A DNA stretch of 64,000 nt, from the NCBI GenBank assembly GCA_021604565.1, contig BQJF01000008.1, positions 1 through 64,000 on the forward strand. Reading direction: 5' to 3'. Under the pieces are notes generated by a model. It was given only the letters and a program-made list of their open reading frames with translations. It made no database searches and was not told the DNA's origin. The position numbers and the translations under genes were made by a program. Below are positions 47,931 to 56,740 of the stretch, piece by piece. How positions within the stretch are numbered: the first letter of the stretch is position 1; every line of letters begins with the position of its first letter. This DNA is from Minwuia thermotolerans (GTDB lineage: Bacteria; Pseudomonadota; Alphaproteobacteria; Minwuiales; Minwuiaceae).

Positions 47931-48610
47931 TCCGCGCACTGGTCGCCGTCACGTTGACGCTTTCGGCCATGACGGGGGTGGCCTCGGGTGCGGAGGTGCG
48001 GTTTCAGGCGGGTTCCGCGAACCTGGCCTTCGATCTGCCATCGGGCTATTGCGACGTGCTGTCTTCCGGCCCGACCGCAGCAGATGCCCTGCAGCGCGAT
48101 CTGGACCTGGTGCGTCAGCGTGGGGTGGACGTGAAGGCGATGGCCGTACCCTGTGATCAGCTCAACGGGCTTCGGTCGAAAATCCGACAGGGCCAGACCT
48201 TGCGCGTACTTGCCTTCGGCATCCTGACGCGGGATGGGGCGGCTATCCCCGCCGAAGGCAGTGGCGAAGTGTTCTGGCAGGCCGTTCGCAACAGTGCACG
48301 CTACCTCAAGGCCTTTGCGTCGTCCGACGCCATTCTGGATGTGGTGCGGGAAATGCTGGACCAGAGGAATGTTCCGGCAAGGATCGCGGCGATCGAACTG
48401 ACGACGGACAAGGACCGGATTGGTGTTGCGGCGGCGGGAGAGCTGCAGCGTTCGGACCGCCGGGATCCCTTCCATGCAGCAGCGATTGCCGAACCGGTAG
48501 CAGGTATTTTCCTTGTTACCTCGGTTGTGGAGTTCGCTACCGTATCCAGCGATACCGCGAGTCTGGCGGCAGCGCGAGAGCTGCGCACCGAACTGAGGGA
48601 AGTCGATTGA
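47927..48610 (+). CDS. Exported protein, member 2 of the paired-cysteine family
   Basis: A 227-residue protein of unknown function with an ordinary Sec signal peptide (residues 1-22, ending GVASGA) and no lipobox, so probably periplasmic. It carries the shared core LPSGYC ... AVPC with 33 residues between the cysteines, followed by VLAFGILTRDGAA, which aligns by eye with VVAGLVRREGLP in the next protein. The C-terminal half (DRIGVAAAGELQR ... LAAARELRTELR) also matches the next two. It starts at a TTG overlapping the TGA before it (TTGA), with GAGG upstream. Confidence 0.75.
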   Translation: MIRALVAVTLTLSAMTGVASGAEVRFQAGSANLAFDLPSGYCDVLSSGPTAADALQRDLDLVRQRGVDVKAMAVPCDQLNGLRSKIRQGQTLRVLAFGILTRDGAAIPAEGSGEVFWQAVRNSARYLKAFASSDAILDVVREMLDQRNVPARIAAIELTTDKDRIGVAAAGELQRSDRRDPFHAAAIAEPVAGIFLVTSVVEFATVSSDTASLAAARELRTELREVD

Positions 48611-49377
48611 AACGGTCGGTTTTCAGGGGAATGCTTGTCCTGCTGCTTGGCGTCACCGTCGGGTGCCAGTCGACCTCGCCCGTTGCGCCGAAGACCGGGC
48701 AGCTTGCGGTCCAGCCGCTTGCAGGCATCGGGACCATGACCCCGGCCGAGATGACCGGGAACCATGTCCGCTTCTCGCTGACGGATCACGATCTGGCGCT
48801 CCGGCTGCCGGACGGTTTCTGCATTGCAAATGAGAAAACCCCGGAAAGTCTGCAGAACGCGCTGGCAAAGTTCCACGTCAGCTTGCTGGACATGAAGGTG
48901 CTCGCTTTCTCCTGTGCAGTGCTGGAGGGAAAGGTCTCGAAGGTTTTCCCGATCCCGATGGTTGTCGCCGGACTGGTGCGCAGGGAAGGCCTGCCCCTGG
49001 TCATGGATGAGGAAGGTGTTGCGAGGTATGCGCGCATGGTCCGGTTTCTGGATCATCGGGATGACAGCGAGACTCGTCTTCTGGCCCGGGAAATCTTTCT
49101 GAGCTCTATTGTGGACAGCATCGAGAGTGCTGGCTTCAGCGTGGGCCATCTGGACATGCGCAGTCGGGACAACAGGATCCGGCTGGAGGTGCTGGCTGAG
49201 TTGCACGTCAACAGCATCGGTCGGAAAATCTGGTACTTTGGCGATTTCCTGGCCGGGCCGGTGGGCGACAGATTGCTCGGTATCGGTGTCGTCAACATGG
49301 ATCAGAACCCGACTCCGCCCGCAACAGACCAGGACAGCGAGTCTCTCTTTGCCAACCTGCGTCAAGTGAGGAACTGA
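48607..49377 (+). CDS. Lipoprotein, member 3 of the paired-cysteine family
   Basis: A 256-residue lipoprotein of unknown function. The lipobox is LGVTVGC with the cysteine at residue 20, followed by Gln (outer membrane predicted). The shared core is LPDGFC ... AFSC with 30 intervening residues; then VVAGLVRREGLPLVMDEEG and a C-terminal RDNRIRLEVLAELHV block ending in an LFANLRQVR helix. It also begins at a TTG overlapping the previous stop. It is most similar to member 2. Confidence 0.76.
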   Translation: MKRSVFRGMLVLLLGVTVGCQSTSPVAPKTGQLAVQPLAGIGTMTPAEMTGNHVRFSLTDHDLALRLPDGFCIANEKTPESLQNALAKFHVSLLDMKVLAFSCAVLEGKVSKVFPIPMVVAGLVRREGLPLVMDEEGVARYARMVRFLDHRDDSETRLLAREIFLSSIVDSIESAGFSVGHLDMRSRDNRIRLEVLAELHVNSIGRKIWYFGDFLAGPVGDRLLGIGVVNMDQNPTPPATDQDSESLFANLRQVRN

Positions 49378-49379
49378 TC

Positions 49380-50300
49380 ATGCGTATTGCCCTGATTCTT
49401 CTGATCGTTCTCGCCGGTCTTTCGGCCTGCCGAACAGTGACAGAAGAGGAGATGGCGCAACGTCTGTCCAGGATTGATGATGCGCTCGGTCGATCGCCGA
49501 CGACGGGCGTCCCGCGTCGGCCCTCGCAGGCTGTGCCACTGGGGGAGAATGAGGCCGCTTCAAAATCTGCGGCGCTACGGACTGAAGAGGCAAGACGGGT
49601 GCCGCGCCCACCCGGGCCCGTCGCTGTCGCGCCGGTCGATCCTGCGGAAAAAGGTCCATCGAAACTTGTCGCGCCTTCCGGTTTCGCGATCATGAACTTC
49701 GATGTGGATGGAGAGAAGCATGCGGTTCTCGTCCCGGATGGCTATTGCAATCTCTTTGCTGCAACCCGCCCCCTGCCAACGCGACTGGTAAAGCGTGTCA
49801 CCGGCAACAGCGGCGGTCGTTTCCATCCTGACATGATTGCCATGCCCTGTGACGACATCTACACGGCAGGTGCGCGGGGGCAGCCCACATCCTTCATCTT
49901 CTTCGTGCGCTCTGCGGATGGGGGTGTGCCGATCAACTATGAACCGCGAACCCGTGACCGCGATTTCTTTCCTGACCGGTTTGATCAGTTGATTGACTCC
50001 AGTCGCGCGGGACTCGAGCCGCAGTGGCGCGCCATTGGTGCCTTCATGCAGAGCGTCAGTTTTCCCCCGGATATCATCAGTGGCGATGTGCGCTTCGACG
50101 GAGAGACACTTTCGTTCGTCGGACTGTCACGGTTCCAGGTGCGTGGTGAGCTTCGTCGTTTCCGGCTTGATGCCTCCACTTTCCGGATCGGCGCCTACTT
50201 CGCGACCATCGGCGTGACCACGGAAGTCGAGGCGGGGCGAGAGGTTATTGTTCCGATCACTTCCGACCAGATCAGGCGATCACTGAGTGCAGTTCGGTGA
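49380..50300 (+). CDS. Lipoprotein, member 4 of the paired-cysteine family
   Basis: A 306-residue lipoprotein of unknown function. The lipobox is LAGLSAC (Cys at residue 17). A linker of about 75 residues rich in Pro, Ala and charged residues separates the lipid anchor from the folded part, which carries the shared core VPDGYC ... AMPC (33 residues apart), then FIFFVRSADGGVP and a C-terminal region ending in an IRRSLSAVR helix. It starts 2 bases after the member 3 stop, with GAGGAA upstream. No further member follows; the array ends 70 bases before sixA on the other strand. Confidence 0.76.
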   Translation: MRIALILLIVLAGLSACRTVTEEEMAQRLSRIDDALGRSPTTGVPRRPSQAVPLGENEAASKSAALRTEEARRVPRPPGPVAVAPVDPAEKGPSKLVAPSGFAIMNFDVDGEKHAVLVPDGYCNLFAATRPLPTRLVKRVTGNSGGRFHPDMIAMPCDDIYTAGARGQPTSFIFFVRSADGGVPINYEPRTRDRDFFPDRFDQLIDSSRAGLEPQWRAIGAFMQSVSFPPDIISGDVRFDGETLSFVGLSRFQVRGELRRFRLDASTFRIGAYFATIGVTTEVEAGREVIVPITSDQIRRSLSAVR

Positions 50301-50369
50301 ATGCATTGGGGCCTCTGCTGGTCGCCCTACTGAGCCTTCGCCGCCGGGACCATCACGTGAGGGACCGCT

Positions 50370-50891
50370 CTATTCCTGCATCAGTGCGCGCGGATGGACG
50401 ACACGATCGACCGCGCAGGTGCCGGGGCGGAGTTTGCCGAAACCGTCGGAGAGATTGAATGCCACCAGCGTCGCCGTGGCCATTCCGCCTGCCAGTTCCC
50501 GACGGGCGTCCCTGTCTGACCGGTCCGCCAGGACTCCGGCCAGTTCCTCGATCCCCGGATTGTGGCCGATCAACAGCACGGTCTGCGCCGTTCGGGCTTC
50601 CCGGCCAATGATCTGGGCAATGCGGCTGGACTCGGCCAGGTAGAGCGCCTTGAGATAACGCACTTCGGTTGCCTGCCAGTCATTCCTGCCGGCGATGCCG
50701 TCCCAGGTTTCCCGCGTGCGGCTGGCGTCGGAGCAGAGCACCAGATCGGGCTTCAACTCGTTCAACGCCATGTACTGGCCCATGGCCTGGCTGGCGGCCT
50801 GGCCACGGGGGTTCAGAATCCGGGCGTGGTCGCCCTGACCCGGAGCAGGTGCGGCGGCCTTTGCATGTCGGAGCAACAGGAGGCGGTACAT
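50370..50891 (-). CDS. sixA: Phosphohistidine phosphatase SixA
   Basis: A 173-residue histidine phosphatase-superfamily protein. The catalytic RHA motif is in LLLRHAKAAAP (His at about residue 9), followed by LVLCSDASRTRET (about 52-64) and LLIGHNPGIEELAG (about 106-119), which contribute the remaining active-site Arg and His. SixA-type enzymes remove phosphate from histidine phosphotransfer proteins. It is divergent from ppk with a 97-base gap. Confidence 0.87.
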   Translation of the reverse strand: MYRLLLLRHAKAAAPAPGQGDHARILNPRGQAASQAMGQYMALNELKPDLVLCSDASRTRETWDGIAGRNDWQATEVRYLKALYLAESSRIAQIIGREARTAQTVLLIGHNPGIEELAGVLADRSDRDARRELAGGMATATLVAFNLSDGFGKLRPGTCAVDRVVHPRALMQE

Positions 50892-50988
50892 CGATCAAGT
50901 GTTGCAGGGGGCGTCAAATCACTGCAAGGGAAATGCTGTAAATCCGCGCGATCTTGTTGCATCGTCTGTCACGTAACCGAAGGAAAGC

Positions 50989-53166
50989 ATGATGACCGCG
51001 GCCAATGCTGAGCTGATCGAACCGGGACCGGAAGTCCAGGACGCCTCCACCATCGGCATGGACTCGCCCGACCGCTTCATCAACCGGGAGCTATCCTGGC
51101 TTCAGTTCAATTCGCGGGTGATGCGCGAATGTCAGAATCCGCGCTATCCGTTGCTGGAGCGTGTGCGGTTCCTGTCGATCTCCGCCTCAAATCTCGACGA
51201 GTTCTTCATGGTTCGCGTCGCGGCGCTGTGGGGCATGACCCAGGCTGACGTGAAGACCGTTTCGCCGGACGGCCTCACGGTCGCGCAGCAGTTGGAGAAG
51301 ATCGACGAACTTGCCAACTGGCTGGTGGTGGAGCAGCAGAACTGCTGGCGGGCACTGCAACTGGAACTGCGGGAAGCCGGCATTGCCATCGTCGTGGCGG
51401 ACGAGCTGATGCCGGAAGAGAAGGCATGGCTCGATACCCATTTCCTGGAACAGATCCTGCCAGTGCTGACGCCGCTGGCGATCGACCCGGCACATCCGTT
51501 TCCCTTCATCCCCAATCTGGGTCTCGCGATGATCGCGCAACTGGTGCGCGACGGGGACAAGGAACTGCTGAACGCGGTGGTGCCGATCCCGCACCACGTG
51601 TCGCGGTTCGTGCGTCTGCCGGGCAACGACATCCGTTTCATCCAGGTCAGCCAGGTCATCGCGCTCTACATGGCGCGGCTGTTTCCGGGCTACAGCATCG
51701 TCAGCCGGGGGCAGTTCCGCTGCATCCGCGACTCGGATATCGAGGTGCAGGAGGAATCGGAGGATCTGGTGCGGACGTTCGAATCCGCGCTGCGCCGTCG
51801 CCGTCGCGGGCACATCGTGCGCCTGCAGGTCTCGGCTGACCTGAATGACCGGTTGCGCCGCCTTGTCGTGACCGAAACCGACGCCCGCCCCGATGACGTG
51901 ATCAACATCGACGGCATGCTGGCGCTGGCGGATATCCGCCGGGTCATTGTCGATGACAAGCCGGAGCTGTTGTTCAAGCCCTACAATGCACGTTTTCCGG
52001 AGCGAATCCGCGAACATGGCGGTGACTGCTTTGCCTCGATCCGGGGCAAGGACCTGATCATCCATCATCCGTTCGAGAGCTTTGATGTCGTGGTGCAGTT
52101 CCTGCGGCAGGCGGCGGAAGATCCCAACGTGGTGGCGATCAAGCAGACGCTCTATCGCACATCCGACAACTCACCCATCGTCGAGGCACTGATCGCGGCG
52201 GCGGAGGCCGGCAAGTCGGTGACCGCCCTGATCGAGCTGAAGGCCCGCTTTGACGAGGCTGCCAATATCCGCTGGGCAAGGGACATGGAACGGGCCGGGG
52301 TGCAGGTGGTCTATGGCTTCATGGAGCTGAAGACCCACGCCAAGCTGTCGATGGTGGTGCGCAAGGAGAAGGAGGGCCTGCGAACCTATTCCCATTTCGG
52401 CACCGGCAACTACCACCCGATCACGGCGAAGGTCTACACGGACCTGTCCTATTTCACCGATGAACCTGCGCTGGGCCGCGACATCTCCGCGATCTTCAAT
52501 TACCTGACCGGCTATGCGAAACCGGAGCGGCTGGAAGAACTGGCCTATTCGCCGCACACCTTGCGCCAGCGTGTCATGCAGGGGATCGAGGCGGAAATCG
52601 CCCATGCGGAGGCGGGGCGTCCCGCAACGATCTGGGCCAAGATGAATTCAGTCGTCGATCCTGACGTCATTGACGGTCTCTACCGCGCCAGCCAGGCCGG
52701 TGTGGAGATCGAACTGATCATCCGGGGGATCTGCTGCCTGCGGCCAGGTGTGCCGGGCCTGTCGGAGAACATCCGGGTACGCAGCATCATTGGCCGTTTC
52801 CTGGAACACAGCCGGATTGTCGTCTTCGGCAATGGGGAGCCGCTGCCCGGTCGCAACGCTCAGGTCTACATCAGCTCCGCCGACTGGATGCCGCGCAATC
52901 TGGACCGGCGGATCGAAAGCCTGGTGCCGCTGAAGAACGAGACCGTGCATGCCCAGGTGCTGGATCAGATCATGCTGGCGAACTTCAAGGATGATCTGCA
53001 GAGCTGGATCATGCAGCCTGATGGCACCTATGTCCGCGACAAGGTGGTCGGTGACGGGTTCAGTGCACATGAGTATTTCATGACCAACCCAAGCCTTTCC
53101 GGTCGTGGCAAGGCGCTGGAAGAAGGGGGCCGTCCGATCTCTCTCACCCTGGATGATGACGACTGA
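50989..53166 (+). CDS. ppk: Polyphosphate kinase 1
   Basis: A 725-residue enzyme that polymerises the terminal phosphate of ATP into polyphosphate. The N-domain begins RFINRELSWLQFNSRVMREC (about 27-46), the Ppk head follows, and the two catalytic phospholipase-D-like domains hold the phosphorylated histidine in YSHFGTGNYHPITAKVYTDL (about 465-484) and the second histidine in FLEHSRIVVFGNGE (about 603). It starts at one of two tandem ATG codons after AAGGAA. ppx follows after 2 bases. Confidence 0.95.
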   Translation: MMTAANAELIEPGPEVQDASTIGMDSPDRFINRELSWLQFNSRVMRECQNPRYPLLERVRFLSISASNLDEFFMVRVAALWGMTQADVKTVSPDGLTVAQQLEKIDELANWLVVEQQNCWRALQLELREAGIAIVVADELMPEEKAWLDTHFLEQILPVLTPLAIDPAHPFPFIPNLGLAMIAQLVRDGDKELLNAVVPIPHHVSRFVRLPGNDIRFIQVSQVIALYMARLFPGYSIVSRGQFRCIRDSDIEVQEESEDLVRTFESALRRRRRGHIVRLQVSADLNDRLRRLVVTETDARPDDVINIDGMLALADIRRVIVDDKPELLFKPYNARFPERIREHGGDCFASIRGKDLIIHHPFESFDVVVQFLRQAAEDPNVVAIKQTLYRTSDNSPIVEALIAAAEAGKSVTALIELKARFDEAANIRWARDMERAGVQVVYGFMELKTHAKLSMVVRKEKEGLRTYSHFGTGNYHPITAKVYTDLSYFTDEPALGRDISAIFNYLTGYAKPERLEELAYSPHTLRQRVMQGIEAEIAHAEAGRPATIWAKMNSVVDPDVIDGLYRASQAGVEIELIIRGICCLRPGVPGLSENIRVRSIIGRFLEHSRIVVFGNGEPLPGRNAQVYISSADWMPRNLDRRIESLVPLKNETVHAQVLDQIMLANFKDDLQSWIMQPDGTYVRDKVVGDGFSAHEYFMTNPSLSGRGKALEEGGRPISLTLDDDD

Positions 53167-53168
53167 CA

Positions 53169-54662
53169 ATGCCTGATTCAGTTGCCGCTGTCGGAACGGC
53201 GGAACGTGTTGCTGTGATCGACGTCGGCTCCAACTCGGTCCGGCTGGTGATCTTTGGCGACAGCGCCCGCGCCCCGCTGAACATGCTGAATGAAAAGGCA
53301 TTCTGTGCCCTGGGCAAGGGGTTGCCGGAGACGGGGCATCTCAGCCCGGAAGGGGTGCAGAACGCCATCGGAACTCTGAAACGCTTCGCGTGGATGATGC
53401 AGGTCACTGGTGTTGACCGCACGGTGGCCTTCGCCACTTCTGCGGTCCGCGATGCCGTGGACGGGCCGGAATTCGTGGAACGGGTGCGCAATGAATGCGG
53501 CATCAGGCTGGAGGTGCTGTCGGGGCAGGGAGAGTCCCGTCTTGCGGCATTCGGTGTGCTGTTCGGTCTGCCGGAGGCGGAAGGAATCGTTGGCGATCTG
53601 GGGGGCAGCAGCCTCGAACTGGCGCCCATCGGAAAGGGACGGGCGGAGGGCGGTGTGACCTTGCCCGTCGGGCCGCTGAGGTTTGGTGACGGCGATGCGG
53701 AAACCGGCGTGATCCGAAAGGCCGTGCGTCAGGAACTGCGCAAGGTCGAATGGCTGGACAGCATGGCCGGTCGCGATTTCTACGTCGTCGGGGGCACCTG
53801 GCGTGCGCTGGCGAAGCTGGATATCCAGCGACGCAACTATCCGCTGCACATCGTGCAGGGCTACGAGATGCCGCTGGGACGCGCGCAGTCCCTGGTCGAT
53901 CTGATCAGCCAGCAGTCACCCGCGTCCCTGACGGATGCCGAGACAGTCTCGAAGCGGCGCCTGCCGGTCCTGCCACTGGCCTGTTCCGTGCTGGGTGCAG
54001 TGCTGGAACGGTTGCAGCCAAGGCGTCTTGTCTTTTCGGCGCATGGGGTCAGGGAAGGTGCCTATCTCGAGACGCTGTCGGACGCAGACCGGCGCATTGA
54101 CCCGTTGCTGGCCGCGGCAGAGGCCATGGCGGCACAGGAGACGCGTTTCGGGGCCTCGATCGGGCATGAGATCTTCGCCTGGTGCAATCCGCTCTTCGAA
54201 GGTGAATCGGATGCCGAGGCCCGTCTGCGGCGGGTGGCCTCCGTGCTGTCGGATATCGGCTGGCGCATGCATCCGGACTATCGCGCGACACATGCGTTCA
54301 GGCGTGTCCTGCGGGCGCCGCTGCTGGGTGTCGACCATACGGAGCGGGCGTTCATCGCCACCACCGTCCTGCGGCGCTATTCCCACAAGGCGAGCGGTGA
54401 TGCGGTGGAGGAGATGCAGGCGCTGCTGTCTGAGGAAATGATCCGCCGCGCCAGTCGGATCGGTGCGGCGATGCGTCTGGCGCAGACGCTTGGCTGTGGC
54501 GCACCGTCTGCCCTGACGGGCGCCACGATCGCCCTTGATGGCGGCGAGATCTGCCTATCGGTACCGGAGAAGCTGCGCGAACTGATCGGTGAAACCGTGG
54601 AGAGCCGCCTGAAACGCCTGGCCGACAGTTTCGATTGCTCAAGCCGGATCGTCAGCGTCTGA
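53169..54662 (+). CDS. ppx: Exopolyphosphatase Ppx/GppA
   Basis: A 497-residue ASKHA-fold phosphatase. The phosphate motifs are IDVGSNSVRLVIFG (about 18-31) and VGDLGGSSLELAPIG (about 140-154), with the catalytic glutamate near residue 115 (RLEVLSGQGESRLAAFG region). The C-terminal half is the helical HD-like domain seen in longer Ppx proteins. It hydrolyses polyphosphate or pppGpp and is encoded directly after ppk (2-base gap), the usual polyphosphate operon. Confidence 0.92.
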   Translation: MPDSVAAVGTAERVAVIDVGSNSVRLVIFGDSARAPLNMLNEKAFCALGKGLPETGHLSPEGVQNAIGTLKRFAWMMQVTGVDRTVAFATSAVRDAVDGPEFVERVRNECGIRLEVLSGQGESRLAAFGVLFGLPEAEGIVGDLGGSSLELAPIGKGRAEGGVTLPVGPLRFGDGDAETGVIRKAVRQELRKVEWLDSMAGRDFYVVGGTWRALAKLDIQRRNYPLHIVQGYEMPLGRAQSLVDLISQQSPASLTDAETVSKRRLPVLPLACSVLGAVLERLQPRRLVFSAHGVREGAYLETLSDADRRIDPLLAAAEAMAAQETRFGASIGHEIFAWCNPLFEGESDAEARLRRVASVLSDIGWRMHPDYRATHAFRRVLRAPLLGVDHTERAFIATTVLRRYSHKASGDAVEEMQALLSEEMIRRASRIGAAMRLAQTLGCGAPSALTGATIALDGGEICLSVPEKLRELIGETVESRLKRLADSFDCSSRIVSV

Positions 54663-54674
54663 GCGGCTCGCCCC

Positions 54675-55430
54675 TTACCAGATCGGCATTGCCGCTATTG
54701 CGGAGACACCGCACAGCGCAAGCGCTGCACGTCTGAACAGGCTTTCCGAGGCGAAAGGGAACAGGCGCGCGCCTGCGATGAGTCCGAGGCCATAGACGGG
54801 ACCAAGCACCAGCGCCAGCAGCAGTTGCTCCATGCCGATGAGCCCGTAGGAGAGGAACGTCAGACCCCCGATCACCATGGTTACCGCGAACAGCGCATTG
54901 ACATTGTGTCTCACGGAACGGGCATCACCTTCTCCGCCGACCCAGAACAGGATCACCGGTGGCCCGTAGAAACTGGCGATGCCGCCTGCGAGGCCGGACA
55001 TCAGGCCTACCCCCACCACCCCTGCGGTCGGGACAGGCCGCGTCCGCCGCCAGCCAGTAGCCATGGCCAGCACTGCTGCCAGCACCATCAGGGCGATGAT
55101 CCAGCGTAACTGGTCCGTCGGGGCATGCGCCAGAATCCAGGTGCCACAGGGGGTCGCAATGGCGATGCCAATGGTGATCGGCACCATCTCCCGCCAGTTG
55201 CAGCTTCGGATGCCCTGCAGGGTGAGGGGCAGGCCAAAGGTGGAATTGATCATCCACAGCACCACGATTGCGATCTTCGGGTCGAGCAGTGCGCTGGACA
55301 GAGGCACGAAGACCAGCGCCGCCCCGAAGCCGCTGAAGCCACGTGTCAGCCCGGCCAACGCCATGGCGAGTGCCAGCAGCAGGGTCTCGAACGTCATCAG
55401 GGCGACGACGCCGTCGCCGATGACGCTCAT
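54675..55430 (-). CDS. TauE/SafE family membrane permease
   Basis: A 251-residue inner-membrane protein with about eight hydrophobic segments. The repeated TauE/SafE motif is seen as ALAGLTRGFSGFGAALVFVP (about 23-42) and GLMSGLAGGIASFYGPPVIL (about 147-166). The family exports sulfite, sulfonates or related anions; the substrate is unknown. The ATG overlaps the rnd stop (ATGA), so it is translated together with ribonuclease D, an association with no obvious functional reason. Confidence 0.87.
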   Translation of the reverse strand: MSVIGDGVVALMTFETLLLALAMALAGLTRGFSGFGAALVFVPLSSALLDPKIAIVVLWMINSTFGLPLTLQGIRSCNWREMVPITIGIAIATPCGTWILAHAPTDQLRWIIALMVLAAVLAMATGWRRTRPVPTAGVVGVGLMSGLAGGIASFYGPPVILFWVGGEGDARSVRHNVNALFAVTMVIGGLTFLSYGLIGMEQLLLALVLGPVYGLGLIAGARLFPFASESLFRRAALALCGVSAIAAMPIW

Positions 55431-56590
55431 TGCGTGGTGTCGAGCGAAATCTCCACGACTTCCTGACCCTGGATCGCGAGGCCGAGACTTCCGGCCTTCA
55501 ACCGCAGCGCATCATTGCCGAAGACTTCCCGCCGCCAGCCTTTCAGGGCCGGTATGTCCGCCGCGTCATCGGCCGCCAGCTTCTCGATATCCGGTCCGGG
55601 ACAGACCAGTTTCTGTGCAACGCCGTGGGCCGCACACTTGCGTTTCAGCAGCACCTTCAGCAGTTCGATCACCGGCAGCAGCGCGGGCGCGGGCGGTTCC
55701 GCACGTTCCACCCTGGGCCAGGATTCCTTCGGCTGATCCAGCGCGGTCTTCACGGCCTCCATCAGCCCGGCACCAAACGGGCCGTCGGCGATCTTGCGGT
55801 TCAGGCTGCGGATCGCGGCCAGCTTGTCGCGACTCTCCGGCGGATCGGAGGCGATCTCCAGCAGTGCCTCGTCGCGGATGACACGGTTGCGGGGCAGGTC
55901 GCGGCGCTGCGCCTCCCGCTCCCGCCAGGCGGCGAGCTCACGCAGCACGGCCAGGAACCGGGGCTTGTTGGTGCGGGCCTTGAGTCGCTTCCAGGCATCC
56001 TGCGGCTCGACGGAATAGATGCCGAGATCCGCCAGCGTCGCCATTTCCCCGCCCACCCAGGATGCGCGTCCGGTGCGCTCCAGATCCTCCAGCATGCGGT
56101 CGTAGACAGTGCGCAGATGGGTGACATCGGACAGGGCGTAGGCCAGTTGCTTCTCGCTCAGCGGGCGGCGAGACCAGTCGGTGAAACGGCTGGTCTTGTC
56201 GATGCTCTTTCCCGCCAGCTTGCGGACCAGCGCGTCATAGGCGATCTGCTCCCCGAACCCCATGACCATCGCCGCAACCTGGGTGTCGAACAGCGGTGTC
56301 GGCACCGTGCCGGTCAGGTTGACGAATATCTCGATGTCCTGGCGCGCGGCATGAAACACCTTGACGATGGCTTCATCAGCCAGCAGCGCCAGCAGCGGCT
56401 GCAAGTCGATATCCTTCGCCAGCGGATCAATGATCGCGCCCTCGTCCTCCGGCCCGGCAAGCTGGACCAGGCAGAGCTTCGGATAATAGGTGTTCTCCCG
56501 AAGGAACTCGGTATCGATGGCGACATACGACTGCCCTGAGAGCCCGTCGACATAGCGCTGAAGTGATTCTGTGTCGGTAATGATCTGCAT
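55427..56590 (-). CDS. rnd: Ribonuclease D
   Basis: A 387-residue 3'-5' exoribonuclease that trims tRNA precursors. The DEDD exonuclease motifs are visible: AIDTEFLRENTYYP (Exo I, about 24-37), VFHAARQDIEIF (Exo II, about 78-89) and QLAYALSDVTHLRTVYDRML (Exo III, about 148-167). One or two HRDC domains follow (about 205-380). The gene is divergent from aspS with about 150 bases between starts. Confidence 0.92.
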   Translation of the reverse strand: MQIITDTESLQRYVDGLSGQSYVAIDTEFLRENTYYPKLCLVQLAGPEDEGAIIDPLAKDIDLQPLLALLADEAIVKVFHAARQDIEIFVNLTGTVPTPLFDTQVAAMVMGFGEQIAYDALVRKLAGKSIDKTSRFTDWSRRPLSEKQLAYALSDVTHLRTVYDRMLEDLERTGRASWVGGEMATLADLGIYSVEPQDAWKRLKARTNKPRFLAVLRELAAWREREAQRRDLPRNRVIRDEALLEIASDPPESRDKLAAIRSLNRKIADGPFGAGLMEAVKTALDQPKESWPRVERAEPPAPALLPVIELLKVLLKRKCAAHGVAQKLVCPGPDIEKLAADDAADIPALKGWRREVFGNDALRLKAGSLGLAIQGQEVVEISLDTTQ

Positions 56591-56740
56591 GGCGGTGGCT
56601 TATAGCAGATCAGTCGCCCTCGCCAGCAGGAACGCGCGCGCAGGCGCTTGAACCGGCGGATCAACCTTGACAAGCGGGTTCATAGGGGCTTCGTTCCGGC
56701 GCGCCTTCTCCGATCCGTTCCAACAGATGGTTTTCCGCTG

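Noticed and set aside
50955-50985. A possible Pho box (CTGTCAC half-site) upstream of ppk.
   Set aside because: Only one 7-base half-site is convincing; the expected second half-site 11 bases away is not there.
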